Positions 28,590-36,439 of a stretch of 39,479 bases of DNA are shown in pieces; the first letter of the stretch is position 1, and the number at the start of each line of letters is the position of its first letter. A program made the position numbers and the translations under genes. Location: positions 1 through 39,479 of the forward strand of contig JBBTQP010000042.1 in assembly GCA_038065635.1 (NCBI GenBank), written 5' to 3'. Source of the DNA: JAHJFW01 sp038065635 (GTDB lineage Bacteria > Patescibacteriota > Patescibacteriia > 2-12-FULL-60-25). A model generated the notes under the pieces. That model was not told the DNA's origin and did no database searches. It worked only from the letters and a program-made list of their open reading frames with translations.

Positions 28590-30617
28590 TTATACTTCGA
28601 TAATGATCGGCATTATCATTGGGCGTCGTTGGGTTTTGTGGAATAGGAATTCTCCAAGGTCGTCTTTTACCTTATCTTTGAGATATGTTCCGTTTGCGCT
28701 TGAGCGTGGGTCGTCGTCTTTGAGGATTGCCATGACTTTCTTTCTAGCGTCTTGGATAAGCTCTTGGTTTTCCTTCATATACACGAATCCTCGCGAGATT
28801 ATGTCCGGCGCTTGGAGAACTTTTCCTGTTCTCTGTTCAACAACCGCGACAACAATCAAGATTCCGTCGCCCGCAAGTTCTTGACGGTCGCGAAGAACGA
28901 TGTGATTCGTATCGCCGACTCCGAGTCCGTCGACGAACACGTAATCGGTGATAATTTTTTTATTCGTGAGTACGCCATTTCCTTTTTTATCGAATTCCAG
29001 AATTTGTCCGTTATCGGCGATGAAGATGTTACTTTTTGGAAATCCGGACGCGACCGCAGCTTTGGCATGGTCTACTAGAAAAGAGTAGTGCCCTTCGATC
29101 GGAACGAGGTATTTCGGTTTTATCATTTCGCGCATCTCGATCAGATCTTCCTGTTTCGCGTGTCCGCCGGCGTGCACGTCCATCATTTTGTAGTGAATGA
29201 CGTTCGCGCCCTCGCGGCAGAGCGTGTCTTTGACGCGTTGGACAGAGCGTTCGTTACCGGGAATGACGGAAGATGAAAACACGACCGTATCTCCGGGTTC
29301 TATCTCAATAAACGGATGTTCGCGGTTGGCGATTCGCATGAGCACCGCGCGTTCCTCGCCCTGCGCGCCTGTGCACACGATCGCGACTTTTTCACGCGGC
29401 AATTTCATTGCTTCGCGAGCTTCGATGATCGTGCCTTTTTGCACCTTCATGTAGCCGAGTTCCTGCGCGATAAGAATGTTTGAGCGCATGGAAAATCCCT
29501 CGACCGCAATTTTTCGTCCCTGGCGTTCGCATGCTTGTATGATTTGTTGGATACGCGAAATCATGGACGCGAACGTGCCGATAATTATGCGTCCTTTCGC
29601 GTTCGCGATGATGTCGTCGATGTTGTGTTGAATCTCGTGTTCCCCGACCTGTCGTCCGGGATGCGAGGCGTTCGTAGAGTCGATCAGAAGCGCAAGCACG
29701 TTGCGTTTTCCAAGCGCTTTGATTTTTTCAGTTTCTTGTAGCGATTGCGCCTGCGGTCCGGTTTCAAGTTTGAAGTCTCCGGTATGAACGATGATCCCGC
29801 ATGGAGTAGTCACGATAACGCCCATTGACGCGGCCATTGAGTGAGCGACTCCGAAAAATTCCACCTTGAAAGCGCCGAGCTGCAAAACGTCGTTTGATTT
29901 GACGCTGTGAAGATTGAGCGGCGGTTTATCTCGATGATCCTCTTGTCGCTTTTTGATTATTCCGCAAGAAAGATCCGTTGCGAACAGCGGAGGATTGCCG
30001 ATGCGCGGCATGAGGTGGGGGATACCGCCGATGTGGTCGTAGTGAGCATGAGTAATGATTACTCCGCGCACGTTTCGTTCTTTGCCTTTCAAATAAGACA
30101 GGTTCGGGATGATGTAGTCTACTCCCGGCATGTCTTCGTCAGGAAATTGCAAACCCAAGTCTATAATAATAATATCGTTTCCGTATTCGAGAAGCGTACA
30201 GTTTCGTCCGACTTCCTCGTTTCCGCCGACGACTATCACTTTTAGCCGTTCGCCGGGAATTAGCGAATCCGCGTCTTTTCCGGTTTTGAGATACGGCTTG
30301 TGTTTATACGTATTCATTCTGGCCGGACGCGTAAAAGCGCCGCCTCCTTGTCCGGGACGGGATTTTTTCTTCGACGGGCGCGGCTTTTCTTTTTCCTCCT
30401 TCGCGAGCCCTTCTTTTAAGGAGTGATTTTTAACCGCTTTCGCGATAATCGAAGCCATGTCAGGGTCGTGACGCGGTCCGGTGGTTTGCGGCATTTTTCG
30501 GTTATCGAAACGCGCCCCAGGTCGTTTTTTTCCACCGAGACGGTTACCTCCTGATGGCGCAGGCGAATTGCCGCGCGGCCCCAAAGAGGAGGGCGCTCTG
30601 TTGTTCAAGAAATCCAT
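28590..30617 (-). CDS. rnj: Ribonuclease J
   Basis: Metallo-beta-lactamase/beta-CASP nuclease with 5'-3' exo- and endonuclease activity on RNA; it matures rRNA and degrades mRNA where RNase E is absent. 675 residues. An N-terminal basic, Gly/Pro/Lys-rich tail of about 115 residues precedes the core and probably binds RNA. The metal site motif HAHYDH is at 190-195. Downstream are VHTGDFKLE, ALLIDSTNAS and IGTFASMISRIQQI (beta-CASP), and IVPIEGHYSFLVDHAK-like and DVHAGGHAKQEDL segments. The promoter is clear and predicts a leaderless transcript. Confidence 0.96.
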   Translation of the reverse strand: MDFLNNRAPSSLGPRGNSPAPSGGNRLGGKKRPGARFDNRKMPQTTGPRHDPDMASIIAKAVKNHSLKEGLAKEEKEKPRPSKKKSRPGQGGGAFTRPARMNTYKHKPYLKTGKDADSLIPGERLKVIVVGGNEEVGRNCTLLEYGNDIIIIDLGLQFPDEDMPGVDYIIPNLSYLKGKERNVRGVIITHAHYDHIGGIPHLMPRIGNPPLFATDLSCGIIKKRQEDHRDKPPLNLHSVKSNDVLQLGAFKVEFFGVAHSMAASMGVIVTTPCGIIVHTGDFKLETGPQAQSLQETEKIKALGKRNVLALLIDSTNASHPGRQVGEHEIQHNIDDIIANAKGRIIIGTFASMISRIQQIIQACERQGRKIAVEGFSMRSNILIAQELGYMKVQKGTIIEAREAMKLPREKVAIVCTGAQGEERAVLMRIANREHPFIEIEPGDTVVFSSSVIPGNERSVQRVKDTLCREGANVIHYKMMDVHAGGHAKQEDLIEMREMIKPKYLVPIEGHYSFLVDHAKAAVASGFPKSNIFIADNGQILEFDKKGNGVLTNKKIITDYVFVDGLGVGDTNHIVLRDRQELAGDGILIVVAVVEQRTGKVLQAPDIISRGFVYMKENQELIQDARKKVMAILKDDDPRSSANGTYLKDKVKDDLGEFLFHKTQRRPMIMPIIIEV

Positions 30618-30623
30618 AGTTTA

Positions 30624-30653
30624 ATTTTATTGCGCAACGCCAAAACGTTTCAA
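30624..30653 (-). promoter_or_regulatory. Promoter of rnj, leaderless
   Basis: On the minus strand TTGAAA, an 18-bp spacer, TAAAAT, six bases, ATG. It is the best complete example in the window of a promoter whose +1 falls on the start codon. Confidence 0.75.
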
Positions 30654-30822
30654 AAACGCATGACGAATATCACAAGATGTCTGTCGCTGTCGTTATATTG
30701 TATTGATGACTAAGTAAAACAAATTTTCTTACGTTGTTTCAAGACCGTCGGAATTGGCTCAAATATGGGCAAATCTGCGACGAACATGAAACTTATTAGA
30801 GTAGGATACCAGAGATTGTCGT

Positions 30823-30847
30823 GATTGTCAAACAATCTTTGACAATC
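30823..30847. repeat. Perfect hairpin upstream of tRNA-Leu
   Basis: GATTGTCAAA and TTTGACAATC, 10-bp arms with a 5-nt loop and no T-run. The right arm overlaps the TTGACA of the candidate tRNA promoter, so it could be an operator-like site. The gene-free stretch 30654-30822 shows nothing else recognisable. Confidence 0.6.
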
Positions 30848-30867
30848 AAGCGAAAAATGGGCATTAT
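30839..30867 (+). promoter_or_regulatory. Candidate tRNA-Leu promoter
   Basis: TTGACA (30839-30844), 17 bp, CATTAT (30862-30867). The predicted start near 30874 places the next inverted repeat at the very 5' end of the precursor RNA. Confidence 0.5.
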
Positions 30868-30870
30868 TTT

Positions 30871-30907
30871 ACTCCGACGTCCAACGTCGGATGTCGGACG
30901 TCGGAGT
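30871..30907. repeat. 12-bp inverted repeat in the tRNA leader
   Basis: ACTCCGACGTCC and GGACGTCGGAGT, perfect arms with a 13-nt loop. The loop itself repeats the ACGTCGG core, so several foldings are possible. Confidence 0.75.
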
Positions 30908-30924
30908 GTGGGAATTCAATTTTT

Positions 30925-31011
<87 letters not shown>

Positions 31012-31044
31012 AAATAAAAACCCTTAAACAAGGGTTTTTATTTT
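31012..31044. terminator. Bidirectional terminator after tRNA-Leu
   Basis: AAAAACCCTT-aaac-AAGGGTTTTT followed by ATTTTATTT on the plus strand; A-rich upstream sequence supplies a T-run for the convergent minus-strand gene, whose stop codon overlaps its edge. Confidence 0.9.
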
Positions 31045-32878
31045 ATTTCCATCTCCAACCCGTCTTAATGTACCAGCGCCTTAGGTCATTGAATCTATCC
31101 GCCGGTTGGCTGACGATGGAAGGGGTTGTTACGCCTTTTATTTTTTTAGATAGAAGATATGGAGAAGCCGGTCTCGCGAGGAAGATCGCGGGCGTTGATC
31201 TCAAGATAAGTTTGGATACGGACGATTGAGCCGCGAGGAGCGCATCAGTAGTAGATGCCGTGCGCGTGGCTTGTAGCGCCGTATCAACATCGCGGTCTCC
31301 AAGACCGGAAAGATTTAAGCCGCGATCCGTCGCCTGTCCGCTCCACCAAAAGGGGAACAAATCCTGTTCCTGATTTAGTAGAACCGTCGTCAGTACGACA
31401 TCCGCCTGTCGTTCGCGCGTCGCCTGCCGCAAAAATTCTTCCGGAGGAAATACATCGACTGTGACTTTCACTCCAAGAAGCGACCATCTGCGTTTTAGTA
31501 TATCGGCCACGGATTGAAGTTCGCGTTGTTCGGATGTGATAATGCGAATTTCGAGTTCGGTTGAACTCGCATTTGCTGTAATTGCCGTGGATGATGGCGC
31601 ACGAGATAGAATTCGAACGGTGCCGTCAGTCGGGAGTCTCCAGCCGGCGGAGTCGAGCAATGTTCGCGCCACTTCTAACGAGATGGAGGTGGTACTGGCC
31701 GACATGAACGGATACGGTCCGGTCACGTTACTCGCGTGCCAGTTCCATGCTTGCGGTATTTCTTCTCGGTCTACTGATCCTGAAAGCGCTTTTCGGATTT
31801 TTTCATCGCGTGTGTTTTTGGTTTTTAGGTTAAAAAACGCAATCGTTTCTTGCGGCAGTTCCAACTCTGTGGTTTGAAGGCGCGTTGATTCGTTTTGTTG
31901 GAATCCGAAACTCGTGAACGCCAGCGAATCCACAAGGTCGGCTTTTAGCGCGTCTTCCGCAAGTTTTCTATTGTTGAAAAATTGGAAGACTATGGTTTGA
32001 ATGAACGGTTTCACTCCGGCATATTGGTTGAAAAGTTCGAGTGTGTACGATCGGATCGACCCCTTACTGTCGCGCGTGAACGACTTGAACCGGTACGGCC
32101 CTGAGCCGATTGGTTTGATGTTCAAGTCCGCGAGTCTTGCGTTCGCGGGCGGGATGTCTTCCCAAACGTGTTGCGGAAGAACGCCAACAGTCAGGGCGGT
32201 AAGAAAACCGATGTCGGGTTGCTCCAAAACGAATTGAATCGTTTTTGCGTCGACTATAATCGCTTTTATTCCACGAAACCTCGCGGCTAGAGGCGATGTG
32301 CGTGCGGGATCCTGAATCGAGTCGATAGTGAATAGCACGTCGTCCGCCGTCACATCCTGACCGTCATGAAAACGCGCGTCTTGTCTTATGTTTACGGTCA
32401 GAGTTTTTCCATCCTGAGACCACGAGTATTTTTCAGCCATGTCCGGAATCGGATCCATTCCGTTCATCCTGAATAATCCAGAAAAAACCAACGCCACCAA
32501 ATCCCGATCCACGTCGTTCGCCGGAGCATCGACAGGGTTAATATATTTTGGTTCGCCGACAAGCGCTTCTGTCAGAGTTCCTCCGATCACCGGAACTCGA
32601 ACAGTGCGGCTATACGCGAGGTAACCGAATCCGCCGATGCTCGTAAAAATAAAAGCGATGAAAGCCGCGAGCGCGATTTTTCTTTCCGTAGTTGAAAGGA
32701 TGCGCGAAACGTACCGCAGTTGGCGGATACGAGGCACGCGGCTGCTCTCGGTCACGTTTAGTAACAGGTCGTGGTCGTGATGTGCGTCGGGGACTATCTC
32801 TTCGGACTGTGTTGCAGACGGGAGCCAGAAAAATACCCGACGGATCAGCGCGCGTATGCGAGCGATCAAGGGTTTCAT
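31043..32878 (-). CDS. Membrane-anchored ABC solute-binding protein, family 5
   Basis: 611-residue extracytoplasmic binding protein of the peptide/nickel (SBP_bac_5) family. A cytoplasmic basic and polar N-terminus of about 65 residues precedes one membrane helix (about 67-88), so it is tethered rather than a cleaved lipoprotein. Family signs: GGTLTEALVGEPKYINPVDA, AEKYSWSQDGKTLTVNIRQDARFHDGQDVTADDVLFTID and IKPIGSGPYRFKSF. No permease or ATPase genes are next to it. The gene starts six bases after the secG stop, so both are on one transcript. The ligand is not predictable. Confidence 0.94.
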   Translation of the reverse strand: MKPLIARIRALIRRVFFWLPSATQSEEIVPDAHHDHDLLLNVTESSRVPRIRQLRYVSRILSTTERKIALAAFIAFIFTSIGGFGYLAYSRTVRVPVIGGTLTEALVGEPKYINPVDAPANDVDRDLVALVFSGLFRMNGMDPIPDMAEKYSWSQDGKTLTVNIRQDARFHDGQDVTADDVLFTIDSIQDPARTSPLAARFRGIKAIIVDAKTIQFVLEQPDIGFLTALTVGVLPQHVWEDIPPANARLADLNIKPIGSGPYRFKSFTRDSKGSIRSYTLELFNQYAGVKPFIQTIVFQFFNNRKLAEDALKADLVDSLAFTSFGFQQNESTRLQTTELELPQETIAFFNLKTKNTRDEKIRKALSGSVDREEIPQAWNWHASNVTGPYPFMSASTTSISLEVARTLLDSAGWRLPTDGTVRILSRAPSSTAITANASSTELEIRIITSEQRELQSVADILKRRWSLLGVKVTVDVFPPEEFLRQATRERQADVVLTTVLLNQEQDLFPFWWSGQATDRGLNLSGLGDRDVDTALQATRTASTTDALLAAQSSVSKLILRSTPAIFLARPASPYLLSKKIKGVTTPSIVSQPADRFNDLRRWYIKTGWRWK

Positions 32879-32884
32879 GGTCGG

Positions 32885-33106
32885 TTAAGCGAGCGCTACG
32901 TTCAAGATCGCGGTAATGAAAAACAAAACCGCCAATCCGATGGTTGCGTAGAACAGGCCTTTCTCAAGGCCGCGCTTGGTTCTAAAGACGTTTCCGTCCC
33001 CGCCAAAAGCAGCGCCCAGCCCGCTTCCGCGTTGCTGTAGAAGAATTGCCGCGACAAGCAGAACGGAGAGCGCTATTTGTATGATTTGCAGTATTAGCGT
33101 GCGCAT
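32885..33106 (-). CDS. secG: Preprotein translocase subunit SecG
   Basis: 73-residue membrane protein of the SecYEG export channel that helps SecA-driven translocation. Two membrane helices (about 3-24 and 51-71) flank the conserved cytosolic loop LLQQRGSGLGAAFGG and RTKRGLEK, the family hallmark. It precedes the solute-binding protein gene by six bases. On the minus strand TATATC lies six bases before the ATG, again suggesting a leaderless start. Confidence 0.96.
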   Translation of the reverse strand: MRTLILQIIQIALSVLLVAAILLQQRGSGLGAAFGGDGNVFRTKRGLEKGLFYATIGLAVLFFITAILNVALA

Positions 33107-33153
33107 AATGTCGATATAACTTATAAGAAATACTGAAGAAAGTCAACGAGCGG

Positions 33154-33194
33154 GACACGAGCGGTCTGGACACGAGCGGTCTGGACACGAGCGG
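33154..33194 (+). repeat. 15-bp tandem direct repeat
   Basis: GACACGAGCGGTCTG twice in full and once in part (GACACGAGCGG), within the gap between secG and the DsbA-like gene. Confidence 0.85.
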
Positions 33195-33207
33195 CAAATT
33201 CCTGTTT

Positions 33208-33287
33208 GTCATCCTCGCGAAGGCGGGGATCCAGGATATAGGTGAATTATTCCTTTATTCTGGATTCCCGCCTTCGCGGGAATGACA
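33208..33287. repeat. Dispersed palindromic element (CGCGAAGGCGGG type)
   Basis: GTCATCCTCGCGAAGGCGGGGATCCAG faces CTGGATTCCCGCCTTCGCGGGAATGAC across an AT-rich centre (arms about 27 bp, two mismatches or so). This is a common type of intergenic repeat in bacterial genomes. It could form a long hairpin. Confidence 0.8.
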
Positions 33288-33321
33288 CTGGTAATTTAAG
33301 CGGGAATTACACGAGTAATAA

Positions 33322-33330
33322 TGGTATACT
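33322..33330 (+). promoter_or_regulatory. Extended -10 promoter, leaderless start
   Basis: TGgTATACT-TTCTCC-ATG. The box and the six-base spacer are almost identical to the promoter at 3262-3270. Confidence 0.7.
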
Positions 33331-33336
33331 TTCTCC

Positions 33337-34086
33337 ATGGCGTTTACCGGACTTAAGAAATTGAAAAAACCGCGAGTGATTATTGGCGCGATTTTAGGTT
33401 TGATCGTTTTGTTTTTAATTGTGATGTTCGTTGGAAACGTTTTTCGATATGTTCGCGCAATTCGTTCCGGAGAAAGCGATCCGTTTGAAAAGGATCGGTT
33501 AAAGTCTTCTGTCTCGATATTGCTACGACAGACGCCTTTGGATCAAGTGACATTCAATCGTATAATGACGGATGCCAAAGCGCCGAGCTTTGGAAATCCA
33601 AATGCTAAAATCCGAATTGTGGAGTTTTTGGATTATCAATGTCCTTTCAGCAAAAAGACCGCGCCATTCGTCCGCGAGTTTATGGCGAATCATTCGGACG
33701 ATGCGTTTCTTATCATTCGAGATTATCCGATAACATCCGTTCACAACATGGCGACGGACGCGGCGTATTCCGCGCAATGCGTTTTTGATCAAGGTGGCGC
33801 GGAGAAGTATTGGAGCTACCAGGATTTTTTGTTTCAGAATCAGGACAAACTCACCGCTACGAACATGCGCGATTCTGCGATCTCCGTTGGTGCGGATCCT
33901 TCCGCGTTAGACACTTGCGTAAACAGCCGAGAAACGAAGTCCGGCGTAGAAGCGGACACGGCGGACACGCTCTCGGTAAACGTCAACGGAACCCCAACTT
34001 TTTTCATCAACGGCTATCGCATCCCCGGCGCCGTAACGCTTGAACAACTCGAGGCGATTTACGCGGAGATAAAGAAACGGCTATGA
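33337..34086 (+). CDS. Membrane-anchored DsbA/thioredoxin-like protein with CPFS site
   Basis: 249 residues with one N-terminal membrane helix (about 13-36) and an extracytoplasmic thioredoxin-fold domain of the DsbA type (Thioredoxin_4): RIVEFLDYQCPFSKKTAPFV holds the active site at 102-105, NGTPTFFINGYRIPG the cis-proline loop. The site is CPFS: the second Cys of CxxC is Ser, so it cannot form the usual internal disulfide. It may act as an isomerase-like or mixed-disulfide protein. The stop overlaps the start of a Cys-rich membrane protein gene (ATGA), making that protein the probable client. Leaderless promoter upstream. Confidence 0.9.
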   Translation: MAFTGLKKLKKPRVIIGAILGLIVLFLIVMFVGNVFRYVRAIRSGESDPFEKDRLKSSVSILLRQTPLDQVTFNRIMTDAKAPSFGNPNAKIRIVEFLDYQCPFSKKTAPFVREFMANHSDDAFLIIRDYPITSVHNMATDAAYSAQCVFDQGGAEKYWSYQDFLFQNQDKLTATNMRDSAISVGADPSALDTCVNSRETKSGVEADTADTLSVNVNGTPTFFINGYRIPGAVTLEQLEAIYAEIKKRL

Positions 34087-36065
34087 AACGAGCGTACTTA
34101 CTTATTGCGATTATCATCATCGGATGCGGCATCGCGGCCACGTCTAGGGTTGCGTTGGCAGTCGAGTGCAGCAGTCTGGATGTAACTGGATGTAGTAATC
34201 TTTGGTTTTTGGATAAGATCAAATGCGCTTCTACATGCAAAGATATTTGCATTAGCGACACTCCAATGAGTGTGCTTGCAAAAGACCCCGCGTTATGCGA
34301 GACGTGTAAATACTTTGGAGAAGGTAATCTTGAGATGGAAAATCTTGATTGCGCAAATTCTGTGGTGGAAGCGATAAAGGATGCCTTATGCGATAAAGGA
34401 CCTAAAGGATGCTGCATAAGTACTGAAAATACCGACACACTTTCATCCACTGAGAAGTGTAAGACGGAAAAAGAAGAATGCATCGGGGAAGACCCCATTC
34501 TTTACAACGATTGCTGCTTTTGCACTTCAGGCAAGGGCGCGTCACTGCGCGTTTCCGGTCAGGATAGGAGTACTAAAGCTAGCTGCGAAGAAAAATGCAA
34601 GAAACATGATTTGCATATGGACACGTCTATCGGCGCCGGGAATATTCCGGATACGTCCGGAGCCGCTCCGAGTGCGCGCGAACTTGCGAACATAGATGCC
34701 CGGTGTTTTACGCAAGCGGAATGTGCGGGTCCTGATTATGGCCGTTCTCCTTCTCAGTTCCGTCCAGGTTTTGGTTGTACAACCGGAAAAGGCAGATGTG
34801 TGGCTCCGGAACCGGACGTCGAACTTTCGACGCCGCTTGGAAGCGTGACCACTGTAAAAGGACTTAAGGAATACATCGCCGCCGTTTTTAATTTCATGGT
34901 GTCGATCATCGCGGTGGTAACGGCGATTGCGTTCGTGTGGGGAGGATTCCGCTACATTTTCGGTTCGGCGTTCACGGATATCGCTCGCGCCAAAGAGATA
35001 ATGATCGACGCAGGCATCGGCATGATCCTTGCGCTCGGCGCAGTTACATTGCTACAAACAATTAATCCCGCAACGCTCAAGTTCAACGCGCTTGATGTAT
35101 TCATGATCAACAAGCAGATTTTATTGCAATCTTCGTTTTGCACCGATCTGGAAAAAACAGGAGGCAAGAATTATAAATTCGCGGACGCGGGTAAAGCGCC
35201 TGATGAAATTAAACTGGAAAATGCGAAGTTCAACGCTTCAGCCGCGGAAACAGTATGCGATCGCGAGTATTACATTGAAGGATTGGGAAAAAACCTTTGT
35301 TCAGGTAGGACGTGCGCGCAAGGAGTAGGGTACTCATGCGTTACGTGCAGGAATTCACAGGGAAAAATTCCGGAATGCGGACACAAGAAAACCGGGTCTG
35401 TGTGCATAAATGCGCAGTGGACAGGGACGATTACTTGGGATTCGTTGCAAACACCGTCTGTAATATTTCCTATTATAGTTTGCAATGACGCGAAGAATCC
35501 GACAGATTATGATGTGACGGAGAAAAATATTTTCAATCTGTCTAACGGAAACATATTATTCAGTACTGAGACGGCTTCTGTGGAATCTTCGATAAAGGAA
35601 GATGTCTTGGGCGGTTCTGCTCCATATCGACTATCTATTCCCACCGACATTGAAGCGCAAGCGGTAGATAAATGTAAGAATGGCGGAGGGGTGAAGGGGA
35701 TTCTCCTAACCGTCTATTATGTCAACAAGGCAAAATTAATTAATCCATTGGCGCCTTTTATGGGAGGACCGGGTGGTGGTACCGTGTTGCTAGCTACAAC
35801 AGATAATAGAAGTGCTGGCAGACTTTCTGGTTATGCAAATATAACCACATCTGGAAAGACGGAGGCGTTGGCATTTTATTGCAGCGTTCACAGATATGGT
35901 GCGCATTTACAAAAAACAGAATCATATTGGTCTATTCAAGAATTAAAGTCCGCCGGAAGTGGAGAGAAGCCCATTTTTTTCGATATCAATTTGAATAGTA
36001 ATAACGCGCCTGATAGTCCAATGGATACAATTGGAAACAAGTGCGATAAGATCACGACGTTTTAG
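34083..36065 (+). CDS. Cys-rich membrane protein with VirB2/TrbC-like pilin segment
   Basis: 660 residues. A signal peptide (about 1-27, MKRAYLLIAIIIIGCGIAA...ALA) leads to a Cys-rich extracytoplasmic N-terminal region (over 20 Cys before residue 250). Then comes a two-helix membrane segment (about 258-335) resembling the TrbC/VirB2 pilin-like proteins of candidate-phylum bacteria: IAAVFNFMVSIIAVVTAIAFVWGGFRYIFGSA, AKEIMIDAGIGMILALGAVTLLQTINP. A second Cys-containing domain (about 350-660) follows. The upstream overlapping DsbA-like gene fits its disulfide needs. It may be a pilus, channel or surface component; function not established. An unusual fusion. Confidence 0.8.
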   Translation: MKRAYLLIAIIIIGCGIAATSRVALAVECSSLDVTGCSNLWFLDKIKCASTCKDICISDTPMSVLAKDPALCETCKYFGEGNLEMENLDCANSVVEAIKDALCDKGPKGCCISTENTDTLSSTEKCKTEKEECIGEDPILYNDCCFCTSGKGASLRVSGQDRSTKASCEEKCKKHDLHMDTSIGAGNIPDTSGAAPSARELANIDARCFTQAECAGPDYGRSPSQFRPGFGCTTGKGRCVAPEPDVELSTPLGSVTTVKGLKEYIAAVFNFMVSIIAVVTAIAFVWGGFRYIFGSAFTDIARAKEIMIDAGIGMILALGAVTLLQTINPATLKFNALDVFMINKQILLQSSFCTDLEKTGGKNYKFADAGKAPDEIKLENAKFNASAAETVCDREYYIEGLGKNLCSGRTCAQGVGYSCVTCRNSQGKIPECGHKKTGSVCINAQWTGTITWDSLQTPSVIFPIIVCNDAKNPTDYDVTEKNIFNLSNGNILFSTETASVESSIKEDVLGGSAPYRLSIPTDIEAQAVDKCKNGGGVKGILLTVYYVNKAKLINPLAPFMGGPGGGTVLLATTDNRSAGRLSGYANITTSGKTEALAFYCSVHRYGAHLQKTESYWSIQELKSAGSGEKPIFFDINLNSNNAPDSPMDTIGNKCDKITTF

Positions 36066-36083
36066 CTCCTCAGGGTTCTCCTC

Positions 36084-36112
36084 TTGCCCCTTCTCAAAAT
36101 ACGTGGTAGTCT
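36084..36112 (+). promoter_or_regulatory. Promoter of the GIY-YIG gene
   Basis: TTGCCC (36084-36089), 17 bp, TAGTCT (36107-36112) with an extended TG element at 36104. The predicted start near 36119 leaves a leader of about six bases. Confidence 0.6.
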
Positions 36113-36124
36113 CGGCGGCAAGTT

Positions 36125-36418
36125 ATGCCACGTCAAACAAAACCGAAATTGGAAGCAGGCGCCTTTTATTACACGTATGTTCTCTATAGCCAGAAGGATC
36201 ATAAGTTATATAAAGGATTTACGTCTGATTTAAAAAATAGAATAAAGGAACATAATCAAGGCAATGTGACATCGACTGCCTATCGAAGGCCTCTTATTTT
36301 GATCTACTATGAAGCAGGGTTATCTCGCGAAGATTCTTCACGGCGTGAAAAGTATCTAAAGTCGACCGCCGGTTCAAGGTTCATTGCAAAGAGATTGAGG
36401 GATTATCTCTATCTATAA
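36125..36418 (+). CDS. GIY-YIG nuclease domain protein
   Basis: 97-residue stand-alone GIY-YIG domain (UPF0213/YhbQ-like). FYYTYVLYSQKDHKLYKGFTSDLKNRIKEHN matches the family start, with YVL in the GIY position and YKG in the YIG position, followed by the conserved Arg and the helix KNRIKEHNQG. RREKYLKSTAGSRF is the usual C-terminal part. Such proteins may cleave DNA, but their role is poorly known. It lies 21 bp before uvrA, so the two are probably co-transcribed, consistent with DNA repair. Confidence 0.93.
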   Translation: MPRQTKPKLEAGAFYYTYVLYSQKDHKLYKGFTSDLKNRIKEHNQGNVTSTAYRRPLILIYYEAGLSREDSSRREKYLKSTAGSRFIAKRLRDYLYL

Positions 36419-36439
36419 TTCGGTTTTGTTTGACGTGGT

